From Peronospora farinosa (Eukaryota; Oomycota; Peronosporomycetes; Peronosporales; Peronosporaceae): a DNA stretch of 64,000 bases. How positions within the stretch are numbered: the first letter of the stretch is position 1; each line of letters opens with the position of its first letter. The stretch spans positions 1-64,000 of the forward strand of contig CANTFK010000275.1 in assembly GCA_947646735.1 (NCBI GenBank), written 5' to 3'. Below the pieces are notes generated by a model. It worked only from the letters and a program-made list of their open reading frames with translations. It was not told where the DNA came from and did no database searches. Made by a program: the position numbers and the translations under genes. Shown one piece after another: positions 44,540-55,298 of this stretch.

Positions 44540-46000
44540 ATGGCAGCAACATCAACAACATCAACAACATCAGCTGTTCATGTCGACTCACAAAAGCGTT
44601 TGCGCACCAATAAAGTAGGTGAATACATTGGCGCGTCCGAGACGCAATGTTTCAATGAATATAAGGGTTTCAGCCTTCCAAATGACAATTTTGCCATTGA
44701 GCGCGTTCCTGTTGGTAGCGTGACACCAGAGGAATTCTTTGCCAAGTATGTGTGCACGCGGACGCCCGTGATTCTGACCGGTTATTTGCAAGATGAGGAG
44801 TTCACTGCTCCGTCCAAGTGGTCCAAGTCAGACGACCGTTTGATTGAGCTTGCAGGTGATACAAAGCTGACGGTTGAACGTCGTGGAGATATCCACGATA
44901 AGTTTGGCAAAGGAATGGCAGTAGAGATGTCGCTCCGTGAATTACTCAATCTAATCGCTTCAGGTGATGAAATGCATTACTTGACGACGCAGGAGGTGGC
45001 GTTCGAAGAGGATGGCCGACCTGATATCATGGCTCCGTTCATGAAGCAGCTGCAGCAGGACTTCCCTTTACGCCCCAAACTGATGGGCCACTTGGTCCCG
45101 CAGAATATTAATATGTGGATGGGGAACACCAAGCTCGGATCGTCATCAGGACTGCATCATGACCATCATGACAATCTGTACATTTTGATGCGTGGCAAGA
45201 AATGCTTCCGTCTGTACTCACCGGGGGATGCTGACAAGATGTACGTGCGCGGACAGATGGTACACGTGCATCCGAACGGTTTGATCAACTACGTAGGAAA
45301 AGAGACTACGTCTTACGGCGCTGACCCGGCCGCGGAGAGAGAGGCACTTGCTGCGATGGAGAAAAATGAGGCAGAACGTGAGTTGGTTGAGGCTGAAAAA
45401 GACGTGAAAGCTGGGAAACCGGGAGCTAAAGCTCGTCTTGAGGCAGTCGAGGAGCGACTGGAAAAGGCCATGTTCGGGGTGCTGTGTGCAGACAATAGAG
45501 AGGGTGAAGGTGATGAGAAATTCGAAGGTGAAGCTTTCCACTTTGAGGAGAATGAGGCTGAGGGAGATGGCGAAAGCGAGATTAGCGAGCTGGACGAAAT
45601 CGCACTGGACCCCGAAGAGGAAATGGAGAAGAAGACGACTGCAAAGCGGGAAATCGACGAGACTGAAATTGCATACCCAGCGAATTTCAGCCAGGTTGAC
45701 GCATCCCGGTTACGTGATGGCAAGCACGCGCAACAAGAGTTGCAATTAGAGTTTCCCAAGTTTGGTCTAGCAAAGGTAGCGATCTGCGATTTAGAGGTGG
45801 GGGAAATGTTGTTCCTCCCTGCTTCGTGGTTCCACGAGGTTGAGTCATACGGCTCAGCGCAAGGAAATGGTCACTTAGCCTTAAATTATTGGTATCAGCC
45901 GCCGGACCAGCTTTCGACGGAGCACTTCAGTATGCCATATTCATCGCCCTTTTGGCAGCGCGATTGGGAACAACGCTTTGCCTCCAAGGGCAAAGAGTGA
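44540..46000 (+). CDS. JmjC-domain oxygenase (cupin 8 type)
   Basis: A single exon of 486 aa, taken from the first ATG. Residues 50-240 and 380-460 form a JmjC barrel. FFAKYVCTRTPVILTGYL is the N-terminal signature. SGLHHDHHDNLY holds the HxD iron ligands (His206 or 207 and Asp208). LPASWFHEVES holds the third ligand (His432), and LALNYWYQPP is the last strand. Such enzymes use Fe(II) and 2-oxoglutarate to hydroxylate protein side chains, or act as demethylases; the closest type is JMJD7 / FIH-like. A charged insertion (about 255-380, Glu/Lys-rich, coiled-coil-like) splits the barrel before the third ligand. The substrate is unknown. The upstream gene ends 247 bp away on the same strand. Confidence 0.85.
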   Translation: MAATSTTSTTSAVHVDSQKRLRTNKVGEYIGASETQCFNEYKGFSLPNDNFAIERVPVGSVTPEEFFAKYVCTRTPVILTGYLQDEEFTAPSKWSKSDDRLIELAGDTKLTVERRGDIHDKFGKGMAVEMSLRELLNLIASGDEMHYLTTQEVAFEEDGRPDIMAPFMKQLQQDFPLRPKLMGHLVPQNINMWMGNTKLGSSSGLHHDHHDNLYILMRGKKCFRLYSPGDADKMYVRGQMVHVHPNGLINYVGKETTSYGADPAAEREALAAMEKNEAERELVEAEKDVKAGKPGAKARLEAVEERLEKAMFGVLCADNREGEGDEKFEGEAFHFEENEAEGDGESEISELDEIALDPEEEMEKKTTAKREIDETEIAYPANFSQVDASRLRDGKHAQQELQLEFPKFGLAKVAICDLEVGEMLFLPASWFHEVESYGSAQGNGHLALNYWYQPPDQLSTEHFSMPYSSPFWQRDWEQRFASKGKE

Positions 46001-47183
46001 GCGAGCTCGACTCGAGGAGGACTAGAGCTAAGATTGACTGTATCCCTTGCAGACTTTTATTAATTAGAACAGAATTGAAGCAAGTACATGTCGTCCCGAT
46101 TCGCTACTACCGATACATCACGTGCGCCTGCGCTGACGAGAATGACGCCTTTTCCATGCTTATAGTTTGGGGTGTTTTCATCGGGAAGCCTCGAAATTGT
46201 TGCTCGCTGCTCAAAGTGTTTCAATTACAGCAGAGAAGACCATCGTACTGTGTGCTCGGCATACCCTATTAATCAAATCCATGGTAGCGGCAACGAAAAG
46301 CCCGGGACACATTTTGTCTTCCTGGTATCCAGGACCTGATGGAACCACGAAACTGAATTGTCTTGGACCTCGGTCCACGCTAGCAATTCGCCCTTCTATC
46401 CATCGTAAGAGTTTCGTGAAGTGACGTTATGACCAGAACCTTTTCGATTGCTGTAACTTTGAAATGGTCATGACACTATTATCTGAATTGCTTGGAGGGC
46501 GCGTGTGCCCCGCGTTTGTAAACAACCGCATAGCTTGATCCGCTTATGACGTGGGAACCACCCGTCGTGCTGTTTTGGTCCCTCACCTCAATTTATATCG
46601 CTGATTGCTTCCGTACTGATGGCCAATTTGTTTGCAAGGATCTGGAAAGTGAAATTGTCACGAAGATGATCAGGTTTGCCAGCCTTACCGCCCTGATAAC
46701 CCGCTCAAAACGTGTATGATATGGGGTGGGATTTCACGTGCTGGAAATGCCATTGCACGTAGAGCCCCCAGCATCTCTGCTAGCGATAGTTTACGTTATC
46801 GGATCCCGTCTCGGAAGTTTGCTGCCTCCATGGACGAGAGAAAACATGCCATGTATTTGATAAACATGTGACCATGAGGCTGATGCATTGCAAAGCGCAG
46901 ACAACGCAACACGATGGCTAGTAGTGCATAGTAAACTCGATACAGTATACAGCTGATTGTTTCGTTCTAGCTGGAAGGTATCATCAGTAATAACACCTTG
47001 CTCCGAGCTTCTAGAGGTTTGATTACCCTTACCGGGAATATCAATGTACTAACTGATAAACGCAAAAGCGTCCTCAGGCCAAACACTTGAACATAATTAT
47101 GGACGCTTGTTTGTCAAGGGTTTTAGTTCACCGTTTCTAGTGATCTTTGCTCCTTATGAAAACAGTTGTGTTATGATTAGGTC
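46001..47183. other. Intergenic region
   Basis: About 1.2 kb with only short frames and no known motif. It separates the convergent JmjC and FYVE-DUSP genes. Confidence 0.6.
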
Positions 47184-49238
47184 TCATTCAGCTTCCCCAT
47201 TCGTTCGAGCAGAATGACACAAGAGAGATTTAGCTGAACGTTGACGAGCCAGGGTGGCCGCATTGGCGAATGCCGACACAGCAGCTAATGGGGAACTCGT
47301 ATCTCCTGTAGAAGTTTGAGAGCCATCAATGACGGAATTCTTTGCGTCGTTCTTCGCGAATGCCGAAGTCTGTTTATGACTTCTCGTCTTCGACTGAGCT
47401 TTCGAGCCTCCTTCTTCCCGCAGTTTCCATCGACTGTGTGGCCTTGATTGAGGAGACTCATCATTCTCTAAGCAACGCCCTGTTCTCTTTTTACCGAGTG
47501 AAGGTATTGAGGTTGCCAAGACCAAGCGTTTTCGAGAAGCTGAGCGAGGTCTTGGTCTCAAGTTCGTAGAAGCGTTGCGAATGGTTTTGAACTTCACTCC
47601 CTTTCTCGAGGCGGGAGAATAGCGCTTGATGGAAGGAGAGGCTGCTATAGCTGGTAACAAATCGTCCAGTTCCGAAACAATCCACTGGGGGCGTGTCAGC
47701 AGTCGAGATTGGTCGTTAAATGCTACTTTTCTGCTAGCAATATCGTTGCTGAGAGATACTTGAATGTTTGGTCCGCCACCGTAAAGGTGTAAGAAAGAGA
47801 CCCAAACTTCCTGGCTAACAATTCGATAATCTCCTCCAACGTGACTTCCTCTGCTTCGTTCTAGGTTAGGCTTGGATACTAATTCACCATTCACGAAGTC
47901 CAGGAGTATGTAATTCGCCACAGGCCCTGGTCGAGGAGGTCCTGCCATTTGACACTTCGCAGTCGATTTTTTCTTGCGTGCTCCATTTCTATAGCTCTGG
48001 TACGATAGTCGCGTGGTGTTTCGCGTTGATGCATCAGCTTCAGCACTGGCTGGATCCACACGAACATACCGCAGCCACAGCTTAAGCCATGCCGAGCTGA
48101 TGACAAATTGCCTGCTACCAAGATTGCCACGCGGATTCATCTCTGAGTGCACTAGTGAAGACGTTCGGGCATTTAGAATTTCGTCCAGTTCTTCTGCCGG
48201 AGTGACTAATAGACGAAGAGGCATATGGTGCGTACTTTCACGAGCACATTGATCAAGTTGCAACGCTTTCGTGGACGCAGTGGTTGAGTCTTCATCCTCC
48301 ATATCGCTGTCAGTAAAAGCCAAACCAGTACGTCTCAACCACGGAGAGGGGCGTTCCACCTCCACCTTAACCACCGACTGTGGTAACGATTTCGACATTA
48401 CTGACGCAACAGGCTTACGCCGTCGTGCTGAGGAGACAGCTACTGTGAAGCGCTTTACACGAGGATCATCTTGTCCTGCCATATTGCGTAATGTACTTGC
48501 ACACGCACTACATGTGCGCTGAGGTGCACCGTCCTTAATGAGTCGGTGCTGGCTGGGTGCTGATCCAGCAAACGGTAAATACGTTCGATCGTGTGAGCAA
48601 TTTGCACACGCGAGATGTCCGCATAATCTGCAGTGATGTCGTCGACGCGTGAGGGTAAATGCTGCTAGGCAAATCTGGCAGCGAGTACTTGCCGTATCGG
48701 GGACCCAGTTTGCTGCAGCTTCCGGGTGAGAATAATAGCAGTGCGGCTCCATCTTCCACGGGTAGAACGAGATAGAGTACATCACGGTAGCTTGGCTGGT
48801 TTTGGTTTTAGTGGTCGGGGCATGTTGGTTTCGAAGATGCACTGAGGACTTTCCACTTGACGATATTTCGGCATCGTCGGTCTCGTCCCCAGTATTGATG
48901 TCACTTCCAGCATCCCAACGGAGCAACTCGTCAACTCGGTCCCGATGTTTCGTTGGATTGGACAACACCTCGGCCACAGTTTTGCCATTGTCGACATTTT
49001 CGTCGTCGCTTGATCGTGAAACAACACTAATGCGCTGAATGGAGTCCAAACTGCTATCCTGCTGTGCATCAAGTCGAATGACCGACTCATTTTCTGAACG
49101 CTTCGTGCGCGGTCGGAGGGCGTTCAGCCCTGCAAAGAAAAAGCTCGAAGTCTTGAAGAGGGTTTTTTTGTGCGTCCGTGCCGATGGCATGACGAGGGGC
49201 TGGGATGCCCGACGATGCGATTCGTGTTCGTCCGACAT
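47184..49238 (-). CDS. FYVE zinc finger - DUSP fusion protein
   Basis: A single exon of 684 aa from ATG 49236-49238. The frame is open 14 codons further up but without ATG. FYVE domain at residues 178-250: WVPD (WxxD), CQIC, RRRHHCRLCG, CANC and RTCSAC give all eight zinc ligands and the basic PI3P pocket, so endosome or vacuole targeting is likely. A DUSP domain (found in ubiquitin-specific proteases) follows at about 376-500: QFVISSAWLKLWLRYV, GPVANYILLDF and VSQEVWVSFLHLYGGGP. The tail (510-684) is basic and Ser-rich, likely disordered. No peptidase domain is present. The fusion suggests a link between PI3P membranes and ubiquitin handling; this is an inference. Confidence 0.85.
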   Translation of the reverse strand: MSDEHESHRRASQPLVMPSARTHKKTLFKTSSFFFAGLNALRPRTKRSENESVIRLDAQQDSSLDSIQRISVVSRSSDDENVDNGKTVAEVLSNPTKHRDRVDELLRWDAGSDINTGDETDDAEISSSGKSSVHLRNQHAPTTKTKTSQATVMYSISFYPWKMEPHCYYSHPEAAANWVPDTASTRCQICLAAFTLTRRRHHCRLCGHLACANCSHDRTYLPFAGSAPSQHRLIKDGAPQRTCSACASTLRNMAGQDDPRVKRFTVAVSSARRRKPVASVMSKSLPQSVVKVEVERPSPWLRRTGLAFTDSDMEDEDSTTASTKALQLDQCARESTHHMPLRLLVTPAEELDEILNARTSSLVHSEMNPRGNLGSRQFVISSAWLKLWLRYVRVDPASAEADASTRNTTRLSYQSYRNGARKKKSTAKCQMAGPPRPGPVANYILLDFVNGELVSKPNLERSRGSHVGGDYRIVSQEVWVSFLHLYGGGPNIQVSLSNDIASRKVAFNDQSRLLTRPQWIVSELDDLLPAIAASPSIKRYSPASRKGVKFKTIRNASTNLRPRPRSASRKRLVLATSIPSLGKKRTGRCLENDESPQSRPHSRWKLREEGGSKAQSKTRSHKQTSAFAKNDAKNSVIDGSQTSTGDTSSPLAAVSAFANAATLARQRSAKSLLCHSARTNGEAE

Positions 49239-51368
49239 GTACGAAAGTTCTTTGTGATGCCAGGAGAGAAACCCACACAACGACCTGCGGAAAGACTAAG
49301 GTGCGTGTTGTGCACAGGCGACGAGCACGTTAAAAGTGAAGTAACCGAAGGCTTTTTGCGAAAACGCGACAGTCTTCGTAGGCAGCGTTCGTTTCAATGT
49401 TCTTGAAAAAAGACGCCGTTGCCGTCACCGTTTTCACCAAGTTGGACCTAAAAAGTCAAGAGAGATAGTTTGCGTCAAAACATTGGAACATTACATCTTT
49501 AGTGGTGTCAGTGGTTCTCAGCTCTCTCCCCACTTTGGAGTTGGCAATCGATCGTAAAACGATGTTAATGCCCTTCATGAAACGATTTTGAAGGTTCTTG
49601 AAGTCTTCCACCGTTATTTCTTACACATGAGTCTTCTTAAATCACGAAAATGAAAACCGGCTCCACAGGTTTTCGACTATCAAGATTGAACTAGGATGGA
49701 TGCACAGGTGCATTTCTTCGACATACACCGTCCGAAGTCCATAAAATCCTCGACGAAAACGCAAAGTTTAAGGATTAGGCTTCAACTCGAACACGGTTGG
49801 ATGTTTTATCGAAACAGTCCACCTGGAAAACGCAACAAGTTAAGCACATTTCGTGAACTAGCCGGTCATTTACTTTTAAGTAGATTTGTTGTCAGGAGGG
49901 TCTGCACAATACCATCGAGTCAAAGTAATGAGATGGCGTCGACAACGAGCATGGGTGATGATGACTTCCCCTCTTACGTGATCAAAATGTGTTTGTTTAT
50001 TCTGTCTTTACTGCGGTCAAGTGGTCGAGTAGGGTTCCTATGCTCGATGCTCGCATTTACAAGGAGCATCAACAATACCATTTGCTGAGCAGAATTACGC
50101 TCACTAACCAGAGCGCCAAAGAGGTTGATAAGATATCGTCGCCATTGCATGCATCCAAAGCTATTAATTTAGCTGGTTTGTGTGTCTTTGTCAAACGCTA
50201 GACATGAAAAGCTGACCGCTTACTACTTCCAGGTGACATTACAATTCTTACGCCTGGTAGGAGGCATTAGTATGCGTTCAATCATTACATTTAGAAAAGT
50301 ATGAGTCGTAGCATTCTCGACAGATAGCGTCCGCTGTGGATGGCTGAAGTCTTCGTTGCAAGTCTTGAAAAAACCTCTAGAAGACACGCCTTACGGGTGT
50401 CGTGACTCGCATTGAGCTACAAACGAGATTGTCCGTTCTTATCGATGCTCAAGCACACTGGCGAGTAGTTAACGGCTAAAAGATCATGCGCAACGGACAT
50501 GCGCATCATTATCTGGAGAGACAGACCACGCAGCCATTTCTCTACCTCGTCGGTGAAGCTCGGGTACGTGACAAAGCGTGAAAGCAGAAACGGCACCAAC
50601 TACTACAAATCGTTATCGTCTCGTTTGGTCGAGAATTCGATGCTGAAATTGCGTACGACCGAGACAAGTGGCAGTTCCGTATGTGACGCGAAGATGGAAG
50701 TGTCGACGTACAGCCATCGAGACAATGTCCTACGTATCGAGTCCCGATCATCTGTCGTGTTTGATGAGGAATAGTACTGCCTGCTTTTTTTCGACGCGTG
50801 GTACGATGAAAGGTGCAGAAAGGAGTAGCCGACGATCGGAGTAAAATGTTGACCGATTCTTCGCCATCGTACTAAAAGACGTATGTGCGAATGGATTTCA
50901 ATTGGACCGAACCAATTCATCCTGCTCAACAATCGAGTGGGTTCGCTTGAGAGCTGTAAGGAAGGGCTCTTTACTTCGAAGCTTAACGATGCACCATCTC
51001 AACGTCATTATCCAGTAGCGGAGAGCTCACAAAACTTGCAATCGTTGTAAGGCGGACATCTACGCTCCAGTGATATATAGGCAAACATCCAGAAGTTGCA
51101 CATTGGATCAAAGCAATACTTTTTCGAACGAACGCTGCGTTCAAATAAGATGAACCAGCAAGCATCACTCTACGATTGTTCATTGCAAGGCTAGTGGTTG
51201 CTTACAAATTGCATCGACTTTTTCGTTAGAGACTGCTCGATTTCTTGGTCACACCACATTTAAAAGCATGTTGCCTTTTTATCGCACTCTATTCACGTAC
51301 AATTCCTTTATTATTCTCTCTATTTTACCGCATTTTGACTCTATTACACTATTTTATCGTCTAAAATT
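49239..51368. other. Intergenic region
   Basis: About 2.1 kb between two divergent genes. It must hold both promoters. A 130-aa frame (49696-50088) and others show no known motif. Nothing more can be supported. Confidence 0.5.
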
Positions 51369-54300
51369 ATGGAGCGTCAGAAGGCATCACGTGTTGCGTC
51401 GACTTCTGTGTCTTCCGTTGCCTCTACTACATCTACATCACCTTCTATGAATGTATATATCAACTCCATGGAACGTAATGATAGTACAAGTGAAGAGACG
51501 ACTTTTTCTTCTTCTTCTTTTAACGCTCTAAACATCATCGAAAGCGATGAGCAGGACTTCAACGCTGAAGCTTTGGCAGAAGTGGCTACGAGTGGCATGG
51601 AAATGAATCTGGAGGTACCAATTCGATCATTTCTGACTCGAAATGAGGCAGAAGAAGAAGAAGTAAAAAGTAAACAAAGTGCTTATGAAGTGCTACGGAA
51701 CGGAGCAGTACATTATTCAAGACGAGAAGATAAAATACGTGAACTCCAGAAACATCCCGTTGTGGCCTTCATAGCAGCTGATGGACGTACTGTTGGTTGT
51801 AAATGTGGACGTAACGTTCGTCTTAATCCACCGTGGTATATTCTCAAGTTTGAGCAGCACGTTGCAAGTCGCAATTGCACGTTCTTGAGACAGAACAATA
51901 AGAAGAGAAAGAGAGAGAAAAGAGAAGCTGATGGAAGTTTGGAAGAGCTTGAAGAGAGTGAAAAGGTGGCGCACATAGACTCACGACAGGAACAGGTAGT
52001 AGAAGGTGGAGATCAAGACGACGGCGAGGGAACCAACAATTACTCGTTGCAGTCAGTAGACGTCATACTGCAACGAGAATTTGGACTTGTAACAAATGGA
52101 CAACAGACAATTGGACCGCCTTCAGACACTTTGTCACAGGATCGGCTACGGATGTTTAAAGGTGCTGTGGTGCTGCGAGATAATCCGCAGTTTAAGCGGA
52201 TCACACCTGACGGAAGGTTTGCGGAGTGCAAGTGCTCACGGATTATATTGCTTAGCGCACCCTGGCACCCTGGACAGTTTTTAATGCATGTGGCAGAAAA
52301 GCAGAAACCCAAGAAACGAGCGAAAACTGCTTCTGCTGTAGTGAAGAGTGTTGAGCGAAAGAAAAGGGTTTACGCGTCTGGCTTATCATCCTCGACTGCA
52401 GGAAGAAGTGTGGTTTCATTGGGTCTGCCGATGAGACCAACTATCGCAAATGCATTTCTGCAGGCGCACAAGGTGAAAAAGAGTTTTCCACGTGAAATTC
52501 GATGGGACATTGCTCGGGCACGTGGGTTACTCCCATGCCCTGGGCTTAGAGATGATCGCATGAAAATGTTTGTGACATCTGCCATTCAGCTCACAGGAGG
52601 TGCACGGTATCGGCAGAAAATTGCTCGAGAACTTTTTCCTCATCTCTTCTTGGACAGCTCAGAGTATGACCCCACTGACGAAGTTGATCATGAAGTGGAG
52701 CTGGATCATTCCGACAGTCAAAGTTCTTTAAAGAAGCGACAACCCAAGCTTCAGCAGCAGCTTCTCGAGGCCGAAAAATTACTGCTGCACGATGTCATTG
52801 AGGGTGAAGCACTCTGGTTCGTGGACAAAGACGGCAACTCGGTGCGCAGTCTGGATTGTCTTGGCATTGTTGATTCGGGTAAAGGCGATACCCGATGCGC
52901 GTCATGCACTATGCTTCGTAGCAATGCAGCTTTGAGAACAGCTGCGGCAACAAAATACAAGAATGCGATGCTTTCTGGACCGCCTCGCAACCCGATAAAT
53001 AGAAAATTCTGTTCTGGATGCGTGTGCTCGCTGCTTGAAGCCGAATTCGATATGCGAGAGCCTTTCGCTCGAGTACTTCGTGATTTGGCTCTCGCTAATA
53101 TCCCTAGTGCATTGAACACATGGATGGAAATGGCTACGATGGGACTCTCAGGCGTCTTTGATACTCACCCCGCACTGCTCGGCTTAACCGAGGCAATGGT
53201 GCGATTGAAGGATAAGGAACAGCGCGGTGTGGGCTTACAGAACATGACGTACAGCAATCTTCTCGATACGTTCATGAGGTCACTTGCCGACTTATCGCCT
53301 GATGCTTGTGAGCTCTTTCAGAAGCATTTGGGAGGACGAAAGCAAAGACAGTTGCAAGCAGTAGCAGTAAAATCTGTAGTGCCTAGCAGACGAAGGCTGC
53401 AACTCCAAACAAGCAGTGATGTGTCCCAGACAGGCCAAGACCAGCAGATAGGTGAACCCTTTTATGATGGTGTTGGGAATTCAGCAACTGCTGTGCGCGT
53501 AACAAGTGACGAGGGTTTTGTGCACTTGTTGGACCCATCCGTTGTTGGCTTTGAAATGCCTTCTTTGTCCATTAACGATATCCAAGACGTAGACCTGAGC
53601 ACGTTTCCTGCATCTTCGGCGATACAACTGCATGGAAACCAATCCAATAACCTTGTTCATGATGATGAAGTGATCTTATCTGTGTCACCAGTCGTGGCGG
53701 AGTCGGCCCTTTCATCCGAGTCCAACCCGGTAATTGAACAAGCTTGTAAGGAATCCGAATGCCAAGGCGACATTCGTATAAACTTAACAACCGAAACTAC
53801 GAGCCTAGAAGTCGTCACGAGCGTGGCAAGACAGAATTATGATGACGTTACGGATGAACCTATAGAGACCGAGGGGCAAACGGAGAGTGACTCTGACGCC
53901 GTGGCATTCCTCACCGAACTTCCATCACCTAAAAACAGCAGCAAGACTAACGATGCCTTGATGCCAAGCGACCATGTACCGTGCACAGGACTTCGTGATG
54001 AAAATGTGCAGGCATATGTTGCTAATGCTGTCCAAATTGTTGGAGGTAGCCGACCTCGCTACGTGATTGCACGTGAGCTGTTTCCACAGGTCTTCGGCAA
54101 TGACAAAAAGGTTCGCATCGTCGACAAGCTGAGTAATGAACAGCGGCTAATTCTGCAGGATGCAGTGTTCAGCGAATGCCTTTGGCGTGTGGACAAGGAA
54201 GGTCGTTGTGTTCGAAGTCTGCGCTGCAAACGATTCGTACCAGCTCCCAGAAACCACGATCGTGGCAGTTCCCAGAGCCAAGGCGTTTGCCGTGCCTGTC

Positions 54301-55184
54301 GCGATCTGCGTACCGTACCGAACTTCCGCAGCGTGCTTAGCCGCTCTAAGATGCCGAAGAAACTTGAAAACATCAAGTATGTGCCCAGTGTGTACACTGA
54401 AAGCGATCCATTCCTGCGCAAGTTGTCGAAGAACTCGGCATTCCGTGGACTCTACCAGTGTGTCAAGAGCATGGTCGGTCAAGAGCTTGAAAAAAGTAGC
54501 GACGTTGGTAACGAGCGACTGAAACGAGTGCACTTTTGGTTGCGCTTTGCTCGCATGGGCATCTTTGGGCATTTCAAATCGCATCCTGTCTTTGAAGGAT
54601 TGATGAAGAGCATGGTGGAGGTGAAGGATAAGGAGCGCCGTGGTGTAGGTAAACAAAATATGCAGTACTCGCCGGCGCTGGATGAATTCATGCAGAATAT
54701 GGTGCAGATATCCACCGAAGCATTCGAACTTTTCGCTGCCAATTTCTGCGGCCGGACTCTGCGATCCCAAAAAGTCAAGCGGCGAACTACTCCGGTGTTC
54801 ACGACGCCAGCGAAGACGGCTGAACTACCTTCTTTTGAAGGCAACAGCGGTGGTGTGGTATTCACAGCTCATTCACCGATTGCCCAGTCCCAACCTTATC
54901 AGCACCAGCATTATCTCATGGCGCCTGATGATCTACTCAGTGGACGAAATTTGTCTTCTGAGGAAAGTCAGCGCTTTATGGATTGCATGCTAGACGAGGT
55001 GCGTCTTTCAGTGAGCCGTGAAATGCAATTTGTCGCAGAGGAAGAGCGTCGCGGTGTTGGAAATGCAGGCAACATCCCGGCCAATTCTGCTGAGCATGAG
55101 CAGCAGACTGACGAAGGCGACGTTAACCATTATAGTCCGGAGACGTATCTGAACGACGAAGGAGTGCTCGTTACAGAGATTTAA
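51369..55184 (+). CDS. 1271-aa protein of two duplicated modules (unknown function)
   Basis: A single intact exon. Module N occurs twice: residues 131-173 (DGRTVGCKCGRNVRL, PPWYILKFEQHVASRNC) and 273-315 (DGRFAECKCSRIILL, PWHPGQFLMHVAEK). It has a CxC..H..C zinc-finger-like layout, and the last Cys is lost in copy two. Module C occurs twice: 389-660 and 870-1134, both with PCxGLRD, IARELFPxxF, LWxVDKxGxxVRSL, CxxCxxLR, a MGxxGxFxxHPxxxGL helix and KDKExRGVGxQNMxYS. The last motif faintly recalls a segment of THAP/P-element-like or fungal transposase-derived proteins, but no catalytic core is seen. Spacers are acidic and Ser-rich, and a basic stretch (KKRKREKREADG) may be a nuclear signal. I infer a DNA-binding, perhaps domesticated, nuclear protein; this is weak. 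Confidence 0.8.
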   Translation: MERQKASRVASTSVSSVASTTSTSPSMNVYINSMERNDSTSEETTFSSSSFNALNIIESDEQDFNAEALAEVATSGMEMNLEVPIRSFLTRNEAEEEEVKSKQSAYEVLRNGAVHYSRREDKIRELQKHPVVAFIAADGRTVGCKCGRNVRLNPPWYILKFEQHVASRNCTFLRQNNKKRKREKREADGSLEELEESEKVAHIDSRQEQVVEGGDQDDGEGTNNYSLQSVDVILQREFGLVTNGQQTIGPPSDTLSQDRLRMFKGAVVLRDNPQFKRITPDGRFAECKCSRIILLSAPWHPGQFLMHVAEKQKPKKRAKTASAVVKSVERKKRVYASGLSSSTAGRSVVSLGLPMRPTIANAFLQAHKVKKSFPREIRWDIARARGLLPCPGLRDDRMKMFVTSAIQLTGGARYRQKIARELFPHLFLDSSEYDPTDEVDHEVELDHSDSQSSLKKRQPKLQQQLLEAEKLLLHDVIEGEALWFVDKDGNSVRSLDCLGIVDSGKGDTRCASCTMLRSNAALRTAAATKYKNAMLSGPPRNPINRKFCSGCVCSLLEAEFDMREPFARVLRDLALANIPSALNTWMEMATMGLSGVFDTHPALLGLTEAMVRLKDKEQRGVGLQNMTYSNLLDTFMRSLADLSPDACELFQKHLGGRKQRQLQAVAVKSVVPSRRRLQLQTSSDVSQTGQDQQIGEPFYDGVGNSATAVRVTSDEGFVHLLDPSVVGFEMPSLSINDIQDVDLSTFPASSAIQLHGNQSNNLVHDDEVILSVSPVVAESALSSESNPVIEQACKESECQGDIRINLTTETTSLEVVTSVARQNYDDVTDEPIETEGQTESDSDAVAFLTELPSPKNSSKTNDALMPSDHVPCTGLRDENVQAYVANAVQIVGGSRPRYVIARELFPQVFGNDKKVRIVDKLSNEQRLILQDAVFSECLWRVDKEGRCVRSLRCKRFVPAPRNHDRGSSQSQGVCRACRDLRTVPNFRSVLSRSKMPKKLENIKYVPSVYTESDPFLRKLSKNSAFRGLYQCVKSMVGQELEKSSDVGNERLKRVHFWLRFARMGIFGHFKSHPVFEGLMKSMVEVKDKERRGVGKQNMQYSPALDEFMQNMVQISTEAFELFAANFCGRTLRSQKVKRRTTPVFTTPAKTAELPSFEGNSGGVVFTAHSPIAQSQPYQHQHYLMAPDDLLSGRNLSSEESQRFMDCMLDEVRLSVSREMQFVAEEERRGVGNAGNIPANSAEHEQQTDEGDVNHYSPETYLNDEGVLVTEI

Positions 55185-55298
55185 ATCCCGAGGTACACGA
55201 ATCAACAGATAACAATGATATTATGCAGGAAGCGCGGGCACGTTGTACAATAGCTTTTTGAGCTCATTGCGGACTCGTTGGTCACTCATCCTTCGCAT

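Noticed and set aside
45218..45759. Minus-strand Ser-rich frames in the JmjC gene
   Set aside because: They are antisense shadows of the Glu/Lys-rich insertion.
49696..50201. Small plus-strand frames between the FYVE-DUSP and 1271-aa genes
   Set aside because: No motif, start context or consistent splicing could be found to support a gene.
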